DNA of 64,000 bases, taken from assembly GCA_038373885.1 (NCBI GenBank), contig JAWZYV010012242.1, positions 1 through 64,000 on the forward strand. The letters are read 5' to 3'. The DNA is from Cheiracanthium punctorium. Taxonomy: Eukaryota > Arthropoda > Arachnida > Araneae > Cheiracanthiidae. A program made the position numbers and the translations under genes. The notes beneath the pieces are model-generated. The model was not told the DNA's origin. It saw only the letters and a program-made list of their open reading frames with translations, and made no database searches. Shown one piece after another: positions 1 to 12,694 of this stretch (position 1 is the first letter of the stretch; each line of letters starts with the position of its first letter).

Positions 1-663
1 TTAGGTTTAGGTCAGCTATTCTGGTACAAATATTAATGTTAGGAGTGAAACAATTTGACTTCTATGATCGAATAAACTTCTTTATAACGATTGTTAGGAT
101 TGAACGATCACCTCATTGGTGAAGGGGCGTATTTTACCAATTGTGATTTTTTTTAATACTTTTTTTGGTACAGGGGTCGCACACATATTCAAGAAGTGTT
201 GCCTCTTGAAAATGGACGAGAGGAACTTTTTCATAACGTAGCCCTACTTTCACATCTTAGTTTGAACTTTTTTTTTTCAATTTAAATTGCAAACTGACCC
301 CCTAATAGAGAACGAATTAAAACGTGTTACCACTTTTTTGGGACTGCATATTATGATTAAAAAAAGAGTACTTAAGTAATCATTGACTAGTCAGTTTACC
401 TTATGTATTACTTAATGAATAGCAAAATATTAAACTGTCAGAGGCTCCCGGTTAATATCCTAAGTTGAGTGATGTTTGCACTGATCGCTCATCTGCATCT
501 ACTGATCATGCTCATGGAGTGTGCGTGACCGAAACTGACCCAACCCCATTTTCAGAACGCCACCAAAATCAGTTACAGAAAGCCGAAATGGAATGTCCAC
601 CAAAAAGAGATGGGAATGCATTCTGAACCATTAGTATCCCAAACTAATAAGCGGTGTTGTTCC

Positions 664-800
664 TAATGTCCTCTGAAATGATTCCCATGAGTGTACACGG
701 TTCCACAGCAGCCCTGCCTCGACAGGGTTGACCCTCCCGAGCACTGGCCAAGCCGGATGCTGCTTCACTTTCAGTGTTTTTTCGGGAACGGAGTTGAGTC
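664..800 (+). repeat. Dispersed repeat, copy A (unclassified)
   Basis: This segment has an inverted relative at about 16,110-16,230. The two share the 20-base stretch ACTGGCCAAGCCGGATGCTG followed by CTTC, a nearby block around GTACACGGT, and a GGGAACGGAGTT end. It is GC-richer than its surroundings. I see no terminal repeats, Pol III boxes or coding potential. It could be an unannotated SINE or a LINE untranslated-region fragment, and the end points are only where similarity to copy B is visible. Confidence 0.55.
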
Positions 801-1101
801 ACTAGTCACTGCGGAACACTCATAAGAGAGAGAGTTTTGGCTGGGGAGTGCCTGGGTAAAAATACATCCTACAACTCCCATTCAATAAGTTAAATTCTAA
901 TTGGGCTTTAGGTATTTAAGTGGAGATGAAGTTAAATAAGTTAGAAAAAATTTTGAAAAGTGAAGAAGAGAAAAAAGTTTGTTTTACGCTAAATAACTGG
1001 TGTAAATAATCAGTAACAGCTCAATCCCTGTTACCAGTGATTTCACTGCTACTGATGAAATTTAGGAAATGAAAAAGTTTTTCCTAAGTAGTGTTAAAGA
1101 A

Positions 1102-2449
1102 TTACTTACTCAACTCAAAAATCTTAAGTTTATTTATAAGTTCGGGGATTGAAACTCGGATCTCTTTCTCTATTGCTTTGGTTAATTCGGAGAGATCATT
1201 TAGGGTGCTTTCCTGGGGAAGGGGGGAATTGTTTTTAACTGCATTTGCGTAAGTACTGGGTTTGTTTACATTAGGAGTTGGAGATTTTGAGTTTGAGAAT
1301 TTTGGGGGGACTGTTTAAGGGGATTATCGGGGTAATTTTTACAGCCTTTATAGCTGGCGGGATGATTTTGATTACAGTTGCAGCAATTAGGGGGTTGTTT
1401 AGTTTCGTTAAGTTTAATGGGACAGGCGAAAGTGTTCGTGTGAGTCCCCACAGACCACACAACGGGGGGGGGCATGGAACAGTATTTTGCAAAATGAAAG
1501 TAGCCGTTGCAGCGATAGCACTAAACGGCTTTCCTGGGGGGTCTAAATTTCTCTTGTAATTTTGAATGAAAGAAGAGTTTCTAGATTATAAATTTCTTGT
1601 CCTTGGGGGGGTTATTAGTGAGCTGAATTTGGAAAATGGGGAGGGTGCTTTTATCGCGTTCACTCTTGAGTTGGTTAATTCGAATTACAGGATATTTATT
1701 GCAGTTAAGGGCTTCTTTAATTAAATCAGTGGGGGTTGAGGGAGGGAGACCTTTGATTACAACTTTAAGGGGGGGGGGTGTCTGAGTTGCTATAAAAGTG
1801 AATGTTGTTTTGGTGAAACAAGTCTGAGATAGCATGTTTGCTTTTAAGATTATGGGGGAAAATTTTAAGTGAGGAATTTTGAATAGTGGCATGGAAGTTT
1901 GCATCTGTTTTTTTCATTGAGTAATGGAGTGCATATTGTGGGGGGGGGGTTAGGATAATTAGAGGCTTTGGTTTAATGTTAGGGTTAGGTTTAGGGTTAA
2001 CAGGTAAAGAGTTCCGAGTTTCAGAGATTCCATTAAGTTTTCTACTTTTTCTATATTATTAAAGGCTTCAAAGGGGTTAGGAGAGGTAAAATTAGGGACT
2101 AAAACGCACTTATCTGTCGTCAAATCTTGCTTCTTGGCCTTTTTGGTGGGCTTTATAAAGTCCTGGTCTCGTCGTCGGTGGTGGGATCCGAAAGAGCCGG
2201 TTCTTCATGTACAGTGACTTCAGGAGGGGGATCATCTTTTTCTTGATTCTTGGCACTGCTTTCCGGAGAAGTGACAGGCGAATGCGGCATCTCTTTAGGG
2301 TTAGTGGTTTCTTGAGTAGCTTCCTGTACTTTATGATTTCTTGGTATCGCTGGCAAGCGTCGAGAATTGGATTTTTTTGGGGTGGCGACGATATCCGTAG
2401 GTAACAAGTTTGAAATCGTCGAAATTTTCATTAATTTCTCCTGCCTCAA
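1102..2449 (-). pseudogene. Jockey-type LINE ORF1 (gag-like) protein, decayed
   Basis: Minus-strand nucleic-acid-binding ORF1 of a Jockey-like non-LTR retrotransposon, which in this family coats the element RNA. From N- to C-terminus it shows a polar, Pro/Ser/Glu-rich stretch (about 2449-2150). Next comes a segment with the PRE_C2HC pattern (starting PPLKVVIKGLPPST, about 1800-1581). Then come zinc knuckles: the first reads CYRCNGYFHFAKYC (CX2CX4HX4C, 1479-1520), the second begins CVVCGDSHEH (near 1461), and a third Cys-rich motif has NCCNCNQNHPASYKGC. The C-terminal tail starts STYANAVKN and ends at a TAA at 1102-1104. Reading frames shift between these pieces, and a stop lies just before the first knuckle, so it is a pseudogene. 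No ORF2 endonuclease/reverse transcriptase follows; about 200 bp downstream of the stop the recognisable LINE sequence ends. Family assignment is from motif order, not a database search. Confidence 0.8.
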
Positions 2450-2890
2450 TTAGATCTGCCCATGCCGCGTACATGCATTGTTTAGGATGTAGATAGTAGG
2501 GTAACTCTATCGGTCGGCCTGTACCTGTTACCAGCCCTAATAAGGGCTTTTTTCGGCTTCCCGACAGAGATTCCTTTTAACACTCATAAGCGGCCAATAG
2601 TTCTAACATCTGAAGTTGAGAGCCAATTCATGTTCCCGTTCATGGCTTTATGGGCGGGACCGGTGTACGTAGTGACATTTCGCATTTGCCTGTTGGCGAT
2701 GGCTAAAAATCGCTCCAGAGCGGGGAAAACGGTGCATTCTTTTTTCCCTTCCATTTAGTATTGGGTTTTCATCAATTGTTTCACATGATTAGGAAATCCG
2801 AACTGTTTTAACTTGCTTTCCAGAGGGACTGAAGCCAGAATATGCCGCTTATCTACCCATTTTCGTAAGGTTTCTGCCACGGTGGTCAAA
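2450..2890 (-). other. Coding-like remnants upstream of the LINE ORF1
   Basis: On the minus strand several broken but protein-like stretches lead into the ORF1 relic. One runs from about 2880 to 2757 (containing LRKWVDKRHILASVPLESKL), another from about 2752 to 2577 (containing FPALERFLAIANRQMRNV), and a short one from about 2485 to 2400 reads YAAWADLIEAGEINENF before shifting frame into the ORF1 N-terminus. They are probably the N-terminal part of the same LINE protein, split by stops and frameshifts. I recognise no domain, so the link rests on position, strand and amino-acid texture. Confidence 0.45.
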
Positions 2891-5800
2891 TATTGGAAAC
2901 GGACCCCAGGTCACAGTTTGACGTCATTAAAATGACTGTGGTCGGTCATTGGTCCGACTGTCTAGACTTCTCAGAGATTTACGCAAATCACGATACAGGA
3001 CGTCCACCGTCAGAATGACACTGTGCGTGCGTCATGCTTTTACAACTGGATAGTCGTGAAAGTTTATGAAACATTTTATGTATGACAATTATGTTTTAAA
3101 AAAATAAAATTGAAACAATGTCATATTTTAAATACATGCTAAACTTCTGTATATTAAAAGCGTATCCTATTCCATGCGTCGCTCCTATTTTTCTTCCTTA
3201 TTCCATTAAATACGAAAGTGTATCATTATTCATAAGTGTGCTACATTTTTCTTCCATGTTCCATAAAACGCTTCTTTAGAATCGAAATATATATATCTGC
3301 GTTCCCGTTCTTCGCAGGGGAAGAATTTTACTCATATAATTGAAATTAAATCTCAAAAACTATTAAATTTTTGACTTGCGACATAAACTTCGCCTTACAG
3401 ATGCGAATTTGATATACATAAAGCGAAACTACAAAATAACACAAAAACGAATGTCAGCGTTTCTTCCGATCTAAAAGAATGTAAAAATGCGTTTTGTAAA
3501 CAAATTTGTCCTCTTTCAAAATACCCCATTTCTACAGAACAAAATTTTGTATTTAGTTTAGACTTCCCTTAAGAAGTTCGTGGGTACCATTGTCCCTTGC
3601 AATTCGAAGCCCACCTACATTACCAAACTGGAAGCTTAGTTACGCAATACAATAATAATTATAACTGTTAACCCTATTTAAAAATGCAAGGAAAACTTTC
3701 GACGCAAATCATGTCCACAAATTCTGTCATCAGAAATTTTGCACGAAAATGAGTCGACAAAATCATGTCGACAGAAAAATTATGAGTGAACAAAATGGCG
3801 CACTCGTGCTAGAAAAAGAAAACTGACTTCGCATTATTTTACCATGACGAAAAGTATTTCCATTGAAAAGGGTTTGGCTATTTATTGCCAAAAAAAGATA
3901 TCGCCAAACTGGGTTCAGTCTTGGAAACTTACTTTTGGGTGACGTATATCCAGAAGTAGCCAACCTCAGCGATTTTTGACATACTTCTACTGCTGCTTTT
4001 AGTGGCAACCCTTTAAAGCAATATGAAATAATTAAAACTAAAATAACACACGTTCTTGTCAGTCTGTACGCATTTTATGACATTTTCCCCGCAGACTTCC
4101 TGAATATCACCGGAACGTGGTCAAATGGCTGTGAGACCACTCCTAAGCTAGTCTACCTTTACACATTTAAAAATAAAAATACGAATCGAAGCTAATTGCG
4201 AACCCAATTTAATGATTTAGAAAAATGCCAAATTTATATGGAATTACCATTTCGAAATTTTAGAAGGCGTTATTTTAATGTTTTTTGTATGTGAAAAGTT
4301 TGATATATGAGAAATTATGTCATGACGAAGGATTCGGTTCGATGATGATTTGAATTTCGCCAACAGATCACACAATTTTATATAGAAAAATGAAGGGCTT
4401 GGTTGGTTTAAAAGATATTACTGAAAATGGTTTATAATTAATCCTGATGCAAGTAAATGGTAGTTAAAAAGTAAGGAATATCATATGTAATGTTTACCAC
4501 TTTTCAGTTTCGTTCTAAATCGAAAAGAGTCATTTAAACGACTGATCTTCAACTTTTCAGAAATCGACGACGTTGTTTTACGACTAGGCTCGGATTTTTT
4601 TTATTTTCAAAAATGTAATGTACAAAAACTTTAAAATGAATTTTAAAAAATCAATTTCTGTTAATTTCAGCTTTTAGATTTTTATGATTAAATTTTAGGT
4701 TTGTAATTTTTTACAAAAATTGATTGCTACAGACATTTTTCTCTCTTGGTTTTAGAAAAAAAATTATCCGTAAATTTCTTACTATATGAAAAATTTCCTT
4801 AAATGAAAGTTAAATTAAAAAAAAAATTCTTAATAAAATGGGTATAGGCGCAAAATATATTTTAATAACTTCTGTTTGTAAAATTAGTCTGTTTTATTTT
4901 ACATTTTTATTATTCATTAACATAGTTTTTCAGATGTGAATAAAGTTACTCAATTAATTTTTTTTTTCATTACATAAAATCATGGTTCATTTACTTTGAA
5001 ATCCATGTATTTAAACCTTTTTGAAGTTTAATGTGTACAGTTACCCCCCCCCCCCACCCAAAAAAAAAGAAAAAATGAAATAAATGCAAGTATTACTTTG
5101 TTTTAATGTAACAGAATAATGTTTAGATCTGTTCTGATTTAATGTTTACTTTTGTTACTGTGTAAAAAAAAAGAAAAAAACCACCAGAATCTCTATTGAA
5201 TTTCAGACTGTTTATGTGGATATGTCATAATATATTATCTGTCATCATTAAAAATCTTATTTTAATGTAAAATATCATTCTGGTCATCAATTAGGTTCGA
5301 CTATGTCACTTTATTTCTTTAGGGGTACAGCACAGAATGTGTGACATTAGGATTGTGAATTAAAATGAGAATTTTTCTCTTTATGTCTCAATAAAGTATC
5401 AGACTTCTAAAATTAAGAAAAAAAATTACTGCAACATGTTGGCTGCCGGAATTATTGCGTTTTATGCTGAGTCAAAGTTCATTTTCGTTTCATGAGTATC
5501 AACAAAGTTTAAAAGTATCGGTACTTTTTCTGTATCTCTGTTTAAAAAAAAAATGTACAAAGGCAGCTCTTGAAGTGCTTACGCAACAAATATACCAGGA
5601 AAAAAATCTGAAATGCTGTAATCATACAGTAATAAATTCAAATATCAGACGAGTATTCGAAGATTTATTAGTGTGCCTTATAGTTTTTATGCTTTAAATG
5701 TTTAGTTGAAAAGCATCGGACATTTCTTTACATGTATTATAAAGAAATATGCATTCTTTGCATATCACTCGACTCTTCGGAAGCCAACTTGTTAAGTGGT

Positions 5801-7140
5801 GCAAAATGCGCATCTTTAAAGGAAAAGTTTTCAAAAGAGAAAAATCACTAGCATTTCTAAAAAGTAAAGGATAAAAATAATATTAAAAAGTGCAAATGAT
5901 TCATGTAATCGTATTTTAAACCTTTCAGACTCTATTAAAAGATTTCTATTCGAATTAAATAATTTTCTATCATATTTTTTATAATAGATGTTAAATTTGT
6001 TATTAAAATAAAAAATCCTAATCATTAAATTTTGAGGAAAATTGGAGCTACTTTTTTTGCACAAATTAAAAAAATTAATTAATAAATTAGGTTATCCATC
6101 TTGTACGATAATGTAGATAATATTTGTATTTTCAAATAAAAAGGTTAGTAGTGTATGCACATTATTCATATTATACGTAATTATTACTAAATTTAATGTC
6201 AAATTTAAAAAAATGTTGCTATCATGAAGGCTTGAAATTTACGCTATCACCTGCAATTGTAGCAGCCTGCTAATCTTTCCAATAAGATTTTATCAACCAT
6301 ATGCGCATTTTACACCAGAAACACATGAATTCTATTTTGTAACATAAAAGCAAGAGATTAGATGCATCTGTTTGGGGAATCTTAAAATGCAATATTTTTT
6401 AAACGCAGAAATAGTAAATACTTACGTTTCTGACAGTTTAAGGCTATAGTGGACCTTTCAGTTTAGCAGAAAGTATCACCAAAAGGTTTTTCTTTTCTAA
6501 TATTAATCTACAATTAATTGGGTTTAAAATTATTAAAGAAAAATCTTGCGCATTGATTTTTGTTGAGTCTTGCAGAAATTCGGCAAAAAGCTCTTTCGTG
6601 AATGTTTAAAGATAACCTAGTGCTAGTTTTGATTTTTTTAATTAAGATTATTTTTCTAGACTTTCTGCATTGTTTTATTTGAAATTTTGCTGAAAATAAC
6701 GCATGTTTACGAAAGTAATTTTTTCTTTGCTATATATCTGGTTGTAAGTAAAGTTCAACGCTTAACTTTTATTGTAGCTGGAAAAAAAATCTATGGACAA
6801 AAATTGATGAGCACTGAAGTATTAGATAGTATCAGTAATTAGCGTACTTTAATTAATTTCTTGATTAAACTCAGATTAACCTGCATCTAATATTTTTCCT
6901 TGTTTCATTTCATTGGCACATTTCTAAAATTTTGCTGTGTATTACTAATAAATACACAATTATTTTATGGTCCATTGTCGCCTTAATATTTAATCATATA
7001 TTTTTTTATTATTTATATTCACTTATAGACAAAATACTGAATTTCTTATACTGTGTCAATTATATCAATTTCTGTATATTTAATTTTATAAAATAAATTA
7101 TAGTCTGTAACACAATACTCTTTTAAAGCAGAATTGAAGT
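2891..7140. other. AT-rich sequence, no feature recognised
   Basis: Mostly A/T-rich with poly-A, poly-T and poly-C runs (for example the C-run then A-run at about 5044-5070). No coherent reading frame above about 80 residues, no terminal inverted repeats and no RNA gene was seen. A perfect TGACGTCA palindrome lies at 2929-2936. Confidence 0.6.
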
Positions 7141-7144
7141 GGTA

Positions 7145-7179
7145 GTAAGCAAGAAGGGTTTTTTTCCCTTCTTGCTTAC
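7145..7179. repeat. Perfect 14-bp hairpin
   Basis: The arm GTAAGCAAGAAGGG (7145-7158) is followed by a seven-T loop and its exact reverse complement (7166-7179). A partial related string (CCCCTTTTTGCTTGCT) follows near 7204. It could be a transcript hairpin or a small foldback scar; nothing nearby indicates a function. Confidence 0.7.
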
Positions 7180-9601
7180 CTTCCCCATAATTCTAAGGAA
7201 AAACCCCTTTTTGCTTGCTAGCTCTGTCCATTTAGTGCTTTAAAATGATAATGACTTAGGATAGAAAACTTAAAAAGAGTGAAATTTCTGCTGGTAAAAA
7301 TATCGACTATAAATATCATGCTCACAATTTAATCATTCATAAAAATTCCACAATTCTCTGCCAAAAAGCGTATGCAGAAAAGTCTTCACATTGTTCCCGT
7401 ATAAAACCTGTAAACATTGTTGAAAAATATCACCAATATTGGAGTAATTATCTGACTCCTTAAGCAAGATCATAGCAAAAAGAAACTCTCCACTCTCAAC
7501 ATGTACAAATTGCATATTTATGAACGGTAACATTACTGTCTCTAAGAAGAATCCACCCTATAAATTTAGTATTGTTGGCCTTGCAACACTATCCCCATTA
7601 TGACTAAGTCCACTCCAACACGAAGTCGAAGTACAGCACTAAAGTTGAATTGGAATTTCATTAAATGACCATAAACTGCATAAGAAAGATTGTCAGAATG
7701 AATACTTTCTAAATGCACAAATCGCAGACAGCGTATCGAATTTCCTGAAGATACCTGAACGATTTATCCTATGGAGATGTTTCCTTTCCTGTGTCTTCTA
7801 CCTATGGACTTAATTAGTAGTAAAAACAAGCCAAAATTTTGCCGAAGAAGTAACACTACAGCATATAACTGCCTGCTTGCACAAAAAGCAGACACTGCCT
7901 CAATATTCCAACATAAATCAGAATTGCTTATAATCCTATGTGTCAAAGAGCAACCCCTACAGATGAATTGACTGTTTTTGGTCCGGAATAAAAAAAGATA
8001 GATATTGAAATGGTCATTTAAAGACACCTCAAGATCATTGCAGCAAAACTCCCTACTTGCACAAGTAGCAGACACTAGCTCAGTCTCCTTGAATGCATCA
8101 GAACTATTCTTATTCCCGTGTCTTCTAAGAAGAGCCCATTAAAGGTGGACTTAATGCTGTTGGTCATCGAATGAAAAGTTCATTGGAATCGACGATAAGC
8201 TAAAAGGCTGATTAAGAAAGATTCTAGCAGCACAAAACCGTCTGCAGGCACGACTTGCCGAAGCTGCCTGTCTCAATCTCCTTCTGCATATCGGGACTAG
8301 CTATATTCCTGAGCGTCTAAAAACTGCCTACAGACGAACTCAGTGTTGTTGTTATTTGAATTAGAAGTTCTACTAAATGACCATAAACTGAAAAGCACAT
8401 GTTCCTATGTCTCTTAAGAACTCACTACAGATGGACTTGGTGCTCATCGTCTTAAAATGAAAACTTCATTAAATGAATATAAGACGTTACTAAACATCAT
8501 AGCAGCATGCAACTGTCTGCTTGCACAAATGGCAGACACTGTCTCAGTCTTCTTGCATACATCAGAACTGTTCTTATTGCTGTAAGACGATGTGACGAAG
8601 AACCCACTACCGATGGACTTGGTGCTCTTCGTCTTCGAATGAAAACTTCGTTAAAATAAATATAAGAAGCTGCTAAAGATCATAGCAGAATGCAACTGTC
8701 TGCTCTCCTTAAGACTCCTTAATGTCATAGTAGCCTGAAAGTGACTGCTTGCACAAGTGCACTGAGTCTTATTGCTATCTCTACAAGATGTGAACAAGTA
8801 TAACCCACTACCAACGGACTCTTCCTACATATCAAAGCTTTTTACGTTCCTGTGTGTTTAACAAAAGCCCCTACAGATGGTCTGCGTACGGAAGATCTTA
8901 TCAGCACAAAATTGTCTTGCGCTAAAGACAATTCCAGAATTTCCCTGCATATGTTAAAACTGTTTATATTCCTCTGTGCCAAAGATGAACCCATTACGGG
9001 TGTACTTAGAGCATTTGATCTTTAATTTCAAAGCTCCCTAAAATGATTATGAAATTTTCTGCATACAGAAGTATCAGGCCCTGGCTCAGTTTTTCATCAT
9101 GCATAAGAACTGTTCTTATTATTGTGTCTCTAAGAAGAGCCCACTGCAGATGGACGTAGTGCTGTTCAGGTAAAAAGTTCACTCAAATGAATATGAGTTA
9201 AAAGGGCTGCTTAAGACCATAGCAACGTGAAATTGACTGCTTGCACGAAATTGAGACACTGATTTAATCTCTCTAAGCAGCTTATGTTTCTGTGTGTTTA
9301 CAGGAGCACTGACAGATGGTCTGCGTTCGGAAGATCATAGCAGTTCAAAACTGTCAGAATGACAATACTGAATCTCCCGGCATAAGTTAAAACTGTTTAA
9401 ATTCCTCTGTGCCTAAGATGAGCCCATTGCAGGTGGACTAAAAGCAGTGACCGTGGAACCGTCTGCATGCACAAATTGCAGTGACTGGCTGTTTTCCTGC
9501 ATGCATCAAAACTTTTCTTATTCCTTAGTGTCTCAGAAGAACCAACTGCAGACGGACTTAGTGCTGCTAGTCTTCTAATGTAAAGTTCATTCAAATGAAA
9601 A

Positions 9602-10433
9602 CATTTCAAAGGCATTCGACAAAGTCTGGCACGTCGGACTCATTTACAAACTGTTCGGTATGGGCGTGCCAGACTCTCTTGTCCATCACCTTTACAACTA
9701 TCTACAGGGACGCAGCTATTCGGTCAGAATAAAAGATGCTGTCTCGGACAACTTTCCCATCAAGAGTGGAGTGCCACAAGGTTCAATCCTATGCCCAACC
9801 CTTTACAGTCTCTATGTAAACGACATACCCAGAAACCAAACCACTGATATTGCCTTGTATGCGGATGACACTGCTATCGTCGGCAGAACCAAGAACGCAA
9901 GAACGCTCCACACGAATCTCCAACACCACATTAACCAACTTGAGTTGTGGATGCGGAATTGGAAAATAAAGTTAAACCCATCCAAATGCAAGGCACTCTC
10001 CGTTGGAAGGAAATTCCCACCCTCCCGTTTACATGTCGACAACACGGTACTGGAATGGGCTGATAGCGCACCATATCTTGGTGTCGAAATTGACAAAACT
10101 GCTTACTTGGAAGAAGCACATAAACAGAACCTGAGGCAAGATGACCGGAGCCTTCCAGAGAATCTCCAGCCTCATATATACGCGCAAACTCAGCACACAG
10201 AACAAAGTGCTTTTATACAAAGCCACTGTTAGACCATTGGCCACATATGCTGCCCCGGTGTGGGCCTATGCGGCAAACACCCACATCAAAGCCCTAGTGG
10301 CAAAGGAAAGTAAATTTCTACGAACCATCCGTTACGGTCACCCACTACTTGCCAACAACATCATACTCAAAGACCTCTGTATGAAGACCCTCAAGCACCA
10401 CTTACTGAAAATCTCCAAGAGATTCTACAGGAA
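9602..10433 (+). mobile_element. Jockey-like LINE fragment, copy 1 (3' lost)
   Basis: 5'-truncated non-LTR element entering the satellite directly after TCATTCAAATGAAAA (9,587-9,601), the left copy of a target-site duplication. Its 3' end is missing because the tandem duplication joined it back to satellite sequence at 10,434. It contains the reverse-transcriptase pseudogene described separately. Confidence 0.85.
9605..10433 (+). pseudogene. Jockey-clade reverse transcriptase, C-terminal part, copy 1
   Basis: The frame opens inside the RT domain with SKAFDKVWHVGLIYKL (no start codon: the element is 5' truncated). It continues through GVPQGSILCPTLYSLYVNDI and the catalytic box ALYADDTAIV, whose Asp pair binds metal in RT families. 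A Jockey-type stretch follows (WKIKLNPSKCKALSVG, PYLGVEIDKT). The frame breaks near 10,130; the C-terminal thumb-like part (MTGAFQRISSLI onward, VLLYKATVRPLATYAAPVWA) resumes in another frame from 10,141. Both tandem copies share this break, so it predates the duplication. The endonuclease domain is absent, so the fragment cannot encode a functional enzyme. Confidence 0.9.
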
Positions 10434-12361
10434 CATGCAACTGTCAGATTGCACAAATGGCAGACATTGTCTCAGTCTTCTTGCATAGATCAGAACTGTT
10501 CTTATTGCTGTAAGACGATGTGACGAAGAACCCACTACCGATGGACTTGGTGCTCTTTGTCTTCGAATGAAAACTTCGTTAAAATAAATTTAGAATCTGC
10601 TAAAGATCATAGCAGAATGCAACTGTCTGCTCTCCTTAAGTCTCTTTAATGTCATAGTAGTCTGAAAGTGACTGCTTGCACAAGTGCACTGAGTCTTATT
10701 GCTATCTCTACAAGATGTGAACAAGTATAACCCACTACCAACGGACTCTTCCTACATATCAAAGCTTTTTACGTTCCTGTGTGTTTAACAAAAGCCCCTA
10801 CAGATGGTCTGCGTACGGAAGATCTTATCAGCACAAAATTGTCTTGCGCTAAAGACAATTCCAGAATTTCCCTGCATATGTTAAAACTGGTTATTCCTCT
10901 GTGCCAAAGATGAACCCATTACGGGTGTACTTAGAGCATTTTATCTTTAAATTCAAAGCTCCCTAAAATGATTATGAAATTTTCTGCATACAGAAGTATC
11001 AGGCCCTGGCTCAGTTTTTCATCATGCATAAGAACTGTTCTTATTATTGTGTCTCTAAGAAGAGCCCACTGCAGATGGACGTAGTGCTGTTCAGGTAAAA
11101 AGTTCACTCAAATGAATATGAGTTAAAAGGGCTGCTTAAGACCATAGCAACGTGAAATTGACTGCTTGCACGAAATTGAGACACTGATTTAATCTCTCTA
11201 AGCAGCTTATGTTTCTGTGTGTTTACAGGAGCACTGACAGATGGTCTGCGTTCGGAAGATCATAGCAGTTCAAAACTGTCAGAATGACAATACTGAATCT
11301 CCCGGCATAAGTTAAAACTGTTTAAATTCCTCTGTGCCTAAGATGAGCCCATTGCAGGTGGACTAAAAGCAGTGACCGTGGAACCGTCTGCATGCACAAA
11401 TTGCAGTGACTGGCTGTTTTCCTGCATGCATCAAAACTTTTCTTATTCCTTAGTGTCTCAGAAGAACCAACTGCAGACGGACTTAGTGCTGCTAGTCTTC
11501 TAATGTAAAGTTCATTCAAATGAAAACATTTCAAAGGCATTCGACAAAGTCTGGCACGTCGGACTCATTTACAAACTGTTCGGTATGGGCGTGCCAGACT
11601 CTCTTGTCCATCACCTTTACAACTATCTACAGGGACGCAGCTATTCGGTCAGAATAAAAGATGCTGTCTCGGACAACTTTCCCATCAAGAGTGGAGTGCC
11701 ACAAGGTTCAATCCTATGCCCAACCCTTTACAGTCTCTATGTAAACGACATACCCAGAAACCAAACCACTGATATTGCCTTGTATGCGGATGACACTGCT
11801 ATCGTCGGCAGAACCAAGAACGCAAGAACGCTCCACACGAATCTCCAACACCACATTAACCAACTTGAGTTGTGGATGCGGAATTGGAAAATAAAGTTAA
11901 ACCCATCCAAATGCAAGGCACTCTCCGTTGGAAGGAAATTCCCACCCTCCCGTTTACATGTCGACAACACGGTACTGGAATGGGCTGATAGCGCACCATA
12001 TCTTGGTGTCGAAATTGACAAAACTGCTTACTTGGAAGAAGCACATAAACAGAACCTGAGGCAAGATGACCGGAGCCTTCCAGAGAATCTCCAGCCTCAT
12101 ATATACGCGCAAACTCAGCACACAGAACAAAGTGCTTTTATACAAAGCCACTGTTAGACCATTGGCCACATATGCTGCCCCGGTGTGGGCCTATGCGGCA
12201 AACACCCACATCAAAGCCCTAGTGGCAAAGGAAAGTAAATTTCTACGAACCATCCGTTACGGTCACCCACTACTTGCCAACAACATCATACTCAAAGACC
12301 TCTGTATGAAGACCCTCAAGCACCACTTACTGAAAATCTCCAAGAGATTCTACAGGAACAT
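10434..12361. repeat. 1.93-kb tandem duplication, copy 2
   Basis: Second copy of the 8,506-10,433 unit. It ends inside the LINE at the point where copy 1 breaks off. From there it continues into the genuine LINE 3' part (12,362-12,694), which copy 1 lacks. This polarity shows that copy 2 carries the original right-hand junction of the LINE insertion. Confidence 0.85.
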
Positions 12362-12694
12362 ACGAAACGTTCCTAACGAAATTATTGCCACTCTACCAGA
12401 TTATGAGCCGTCGGACCCACAGCATAGAAAACGCCCCAAGGCTGTTCTCCATGCCCTTCAAGATCAACCTTAAGCCCGTACACGCCACACACGTCGAGCA
12501 ACCCTTCCTGTGAAGACCACCCATGGTGGGGGGAGGAAGGGTCGACAAGCACACCCAACATCCAGAAAAATGACTTTCTGTACTGATACAGGCAGCTTCG
12601 CTGCTATCTACGCACATCCACAACAATAACATCCCTAACATTACATACTGGAGGTACGCGCGCTGCGCTGGCACTCCGAGAAGCTAGACCTCAG
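11527..12694 (+). mobile_element. Jockey-like LINE insertion with 15-bp target duplication, copy 2
   Basis: A 1,168-bp 5'-truncated insertion bounded by perfect copies of TCATTCAAATGAAAA (11,512-11,526 and 12,695-12,709). The satellite resumes on the right exactly where it was interrupted. The body holds the RT C-terminal region followed by about 220 bp of 3' untranslated sequence ending CTAGACCTCAG. There is no poly-A tail, which is unusual for Jockey but possible for related clades or a trimmed copy. Confidence 0.9.
11530..12473 (+). pseudogene. Jockey-clade reverse transcriptase, C-terminal part, copy 2
   Basis: Same sequence and same frame break as copy 1: YADD box in ALYADDTAIV, GVPQGSILCP upstream, then a switch of frame near 12,055. 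Unlike copy 1 it runs to the natural C-terminus: after the shared LLKISKRFYRN it continues RNVPNEIIATLPDYEP and stops at 12,471-12,473. Peptides identical to copy 1 over the shared length imply a recent duplication or an assembly duplication. Confidence 0.9.

Larger units (their letters stand above)
8506..10433. repeat. 1.93-kb tandem duplication, copy 1
   Basis: This unit, satellite plus the first part of the LINE insertion, is repeated immediately downstream at a constant offset of 1,925-1,928 bp. The LINE part gives identical predicted peptides in both copies. The satellite part differs by a few substitutions and small indels (for example near 8,965 versus 10,888). At the junction (10,434-10,436) LINE sequence changes directly to satellite, sharing only the trinucleotide CAT with both parents. 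Confidence 0.85.

Noticed and set aside
1976..2000. TTAGGGTTAGGTTTAGGGTTAA, telomere-like
   Set aside because: Only about four irregular units, lying inside the minus-strand LINE ORF1 relic where it fits Asn/Pro/Lys-rich coding; not a telomere array.
3763..4008. 81-residue minus-strand frame
   Set aside because: No domain, no homologous copy in the window, and composition like surrounding noncoding DNA.
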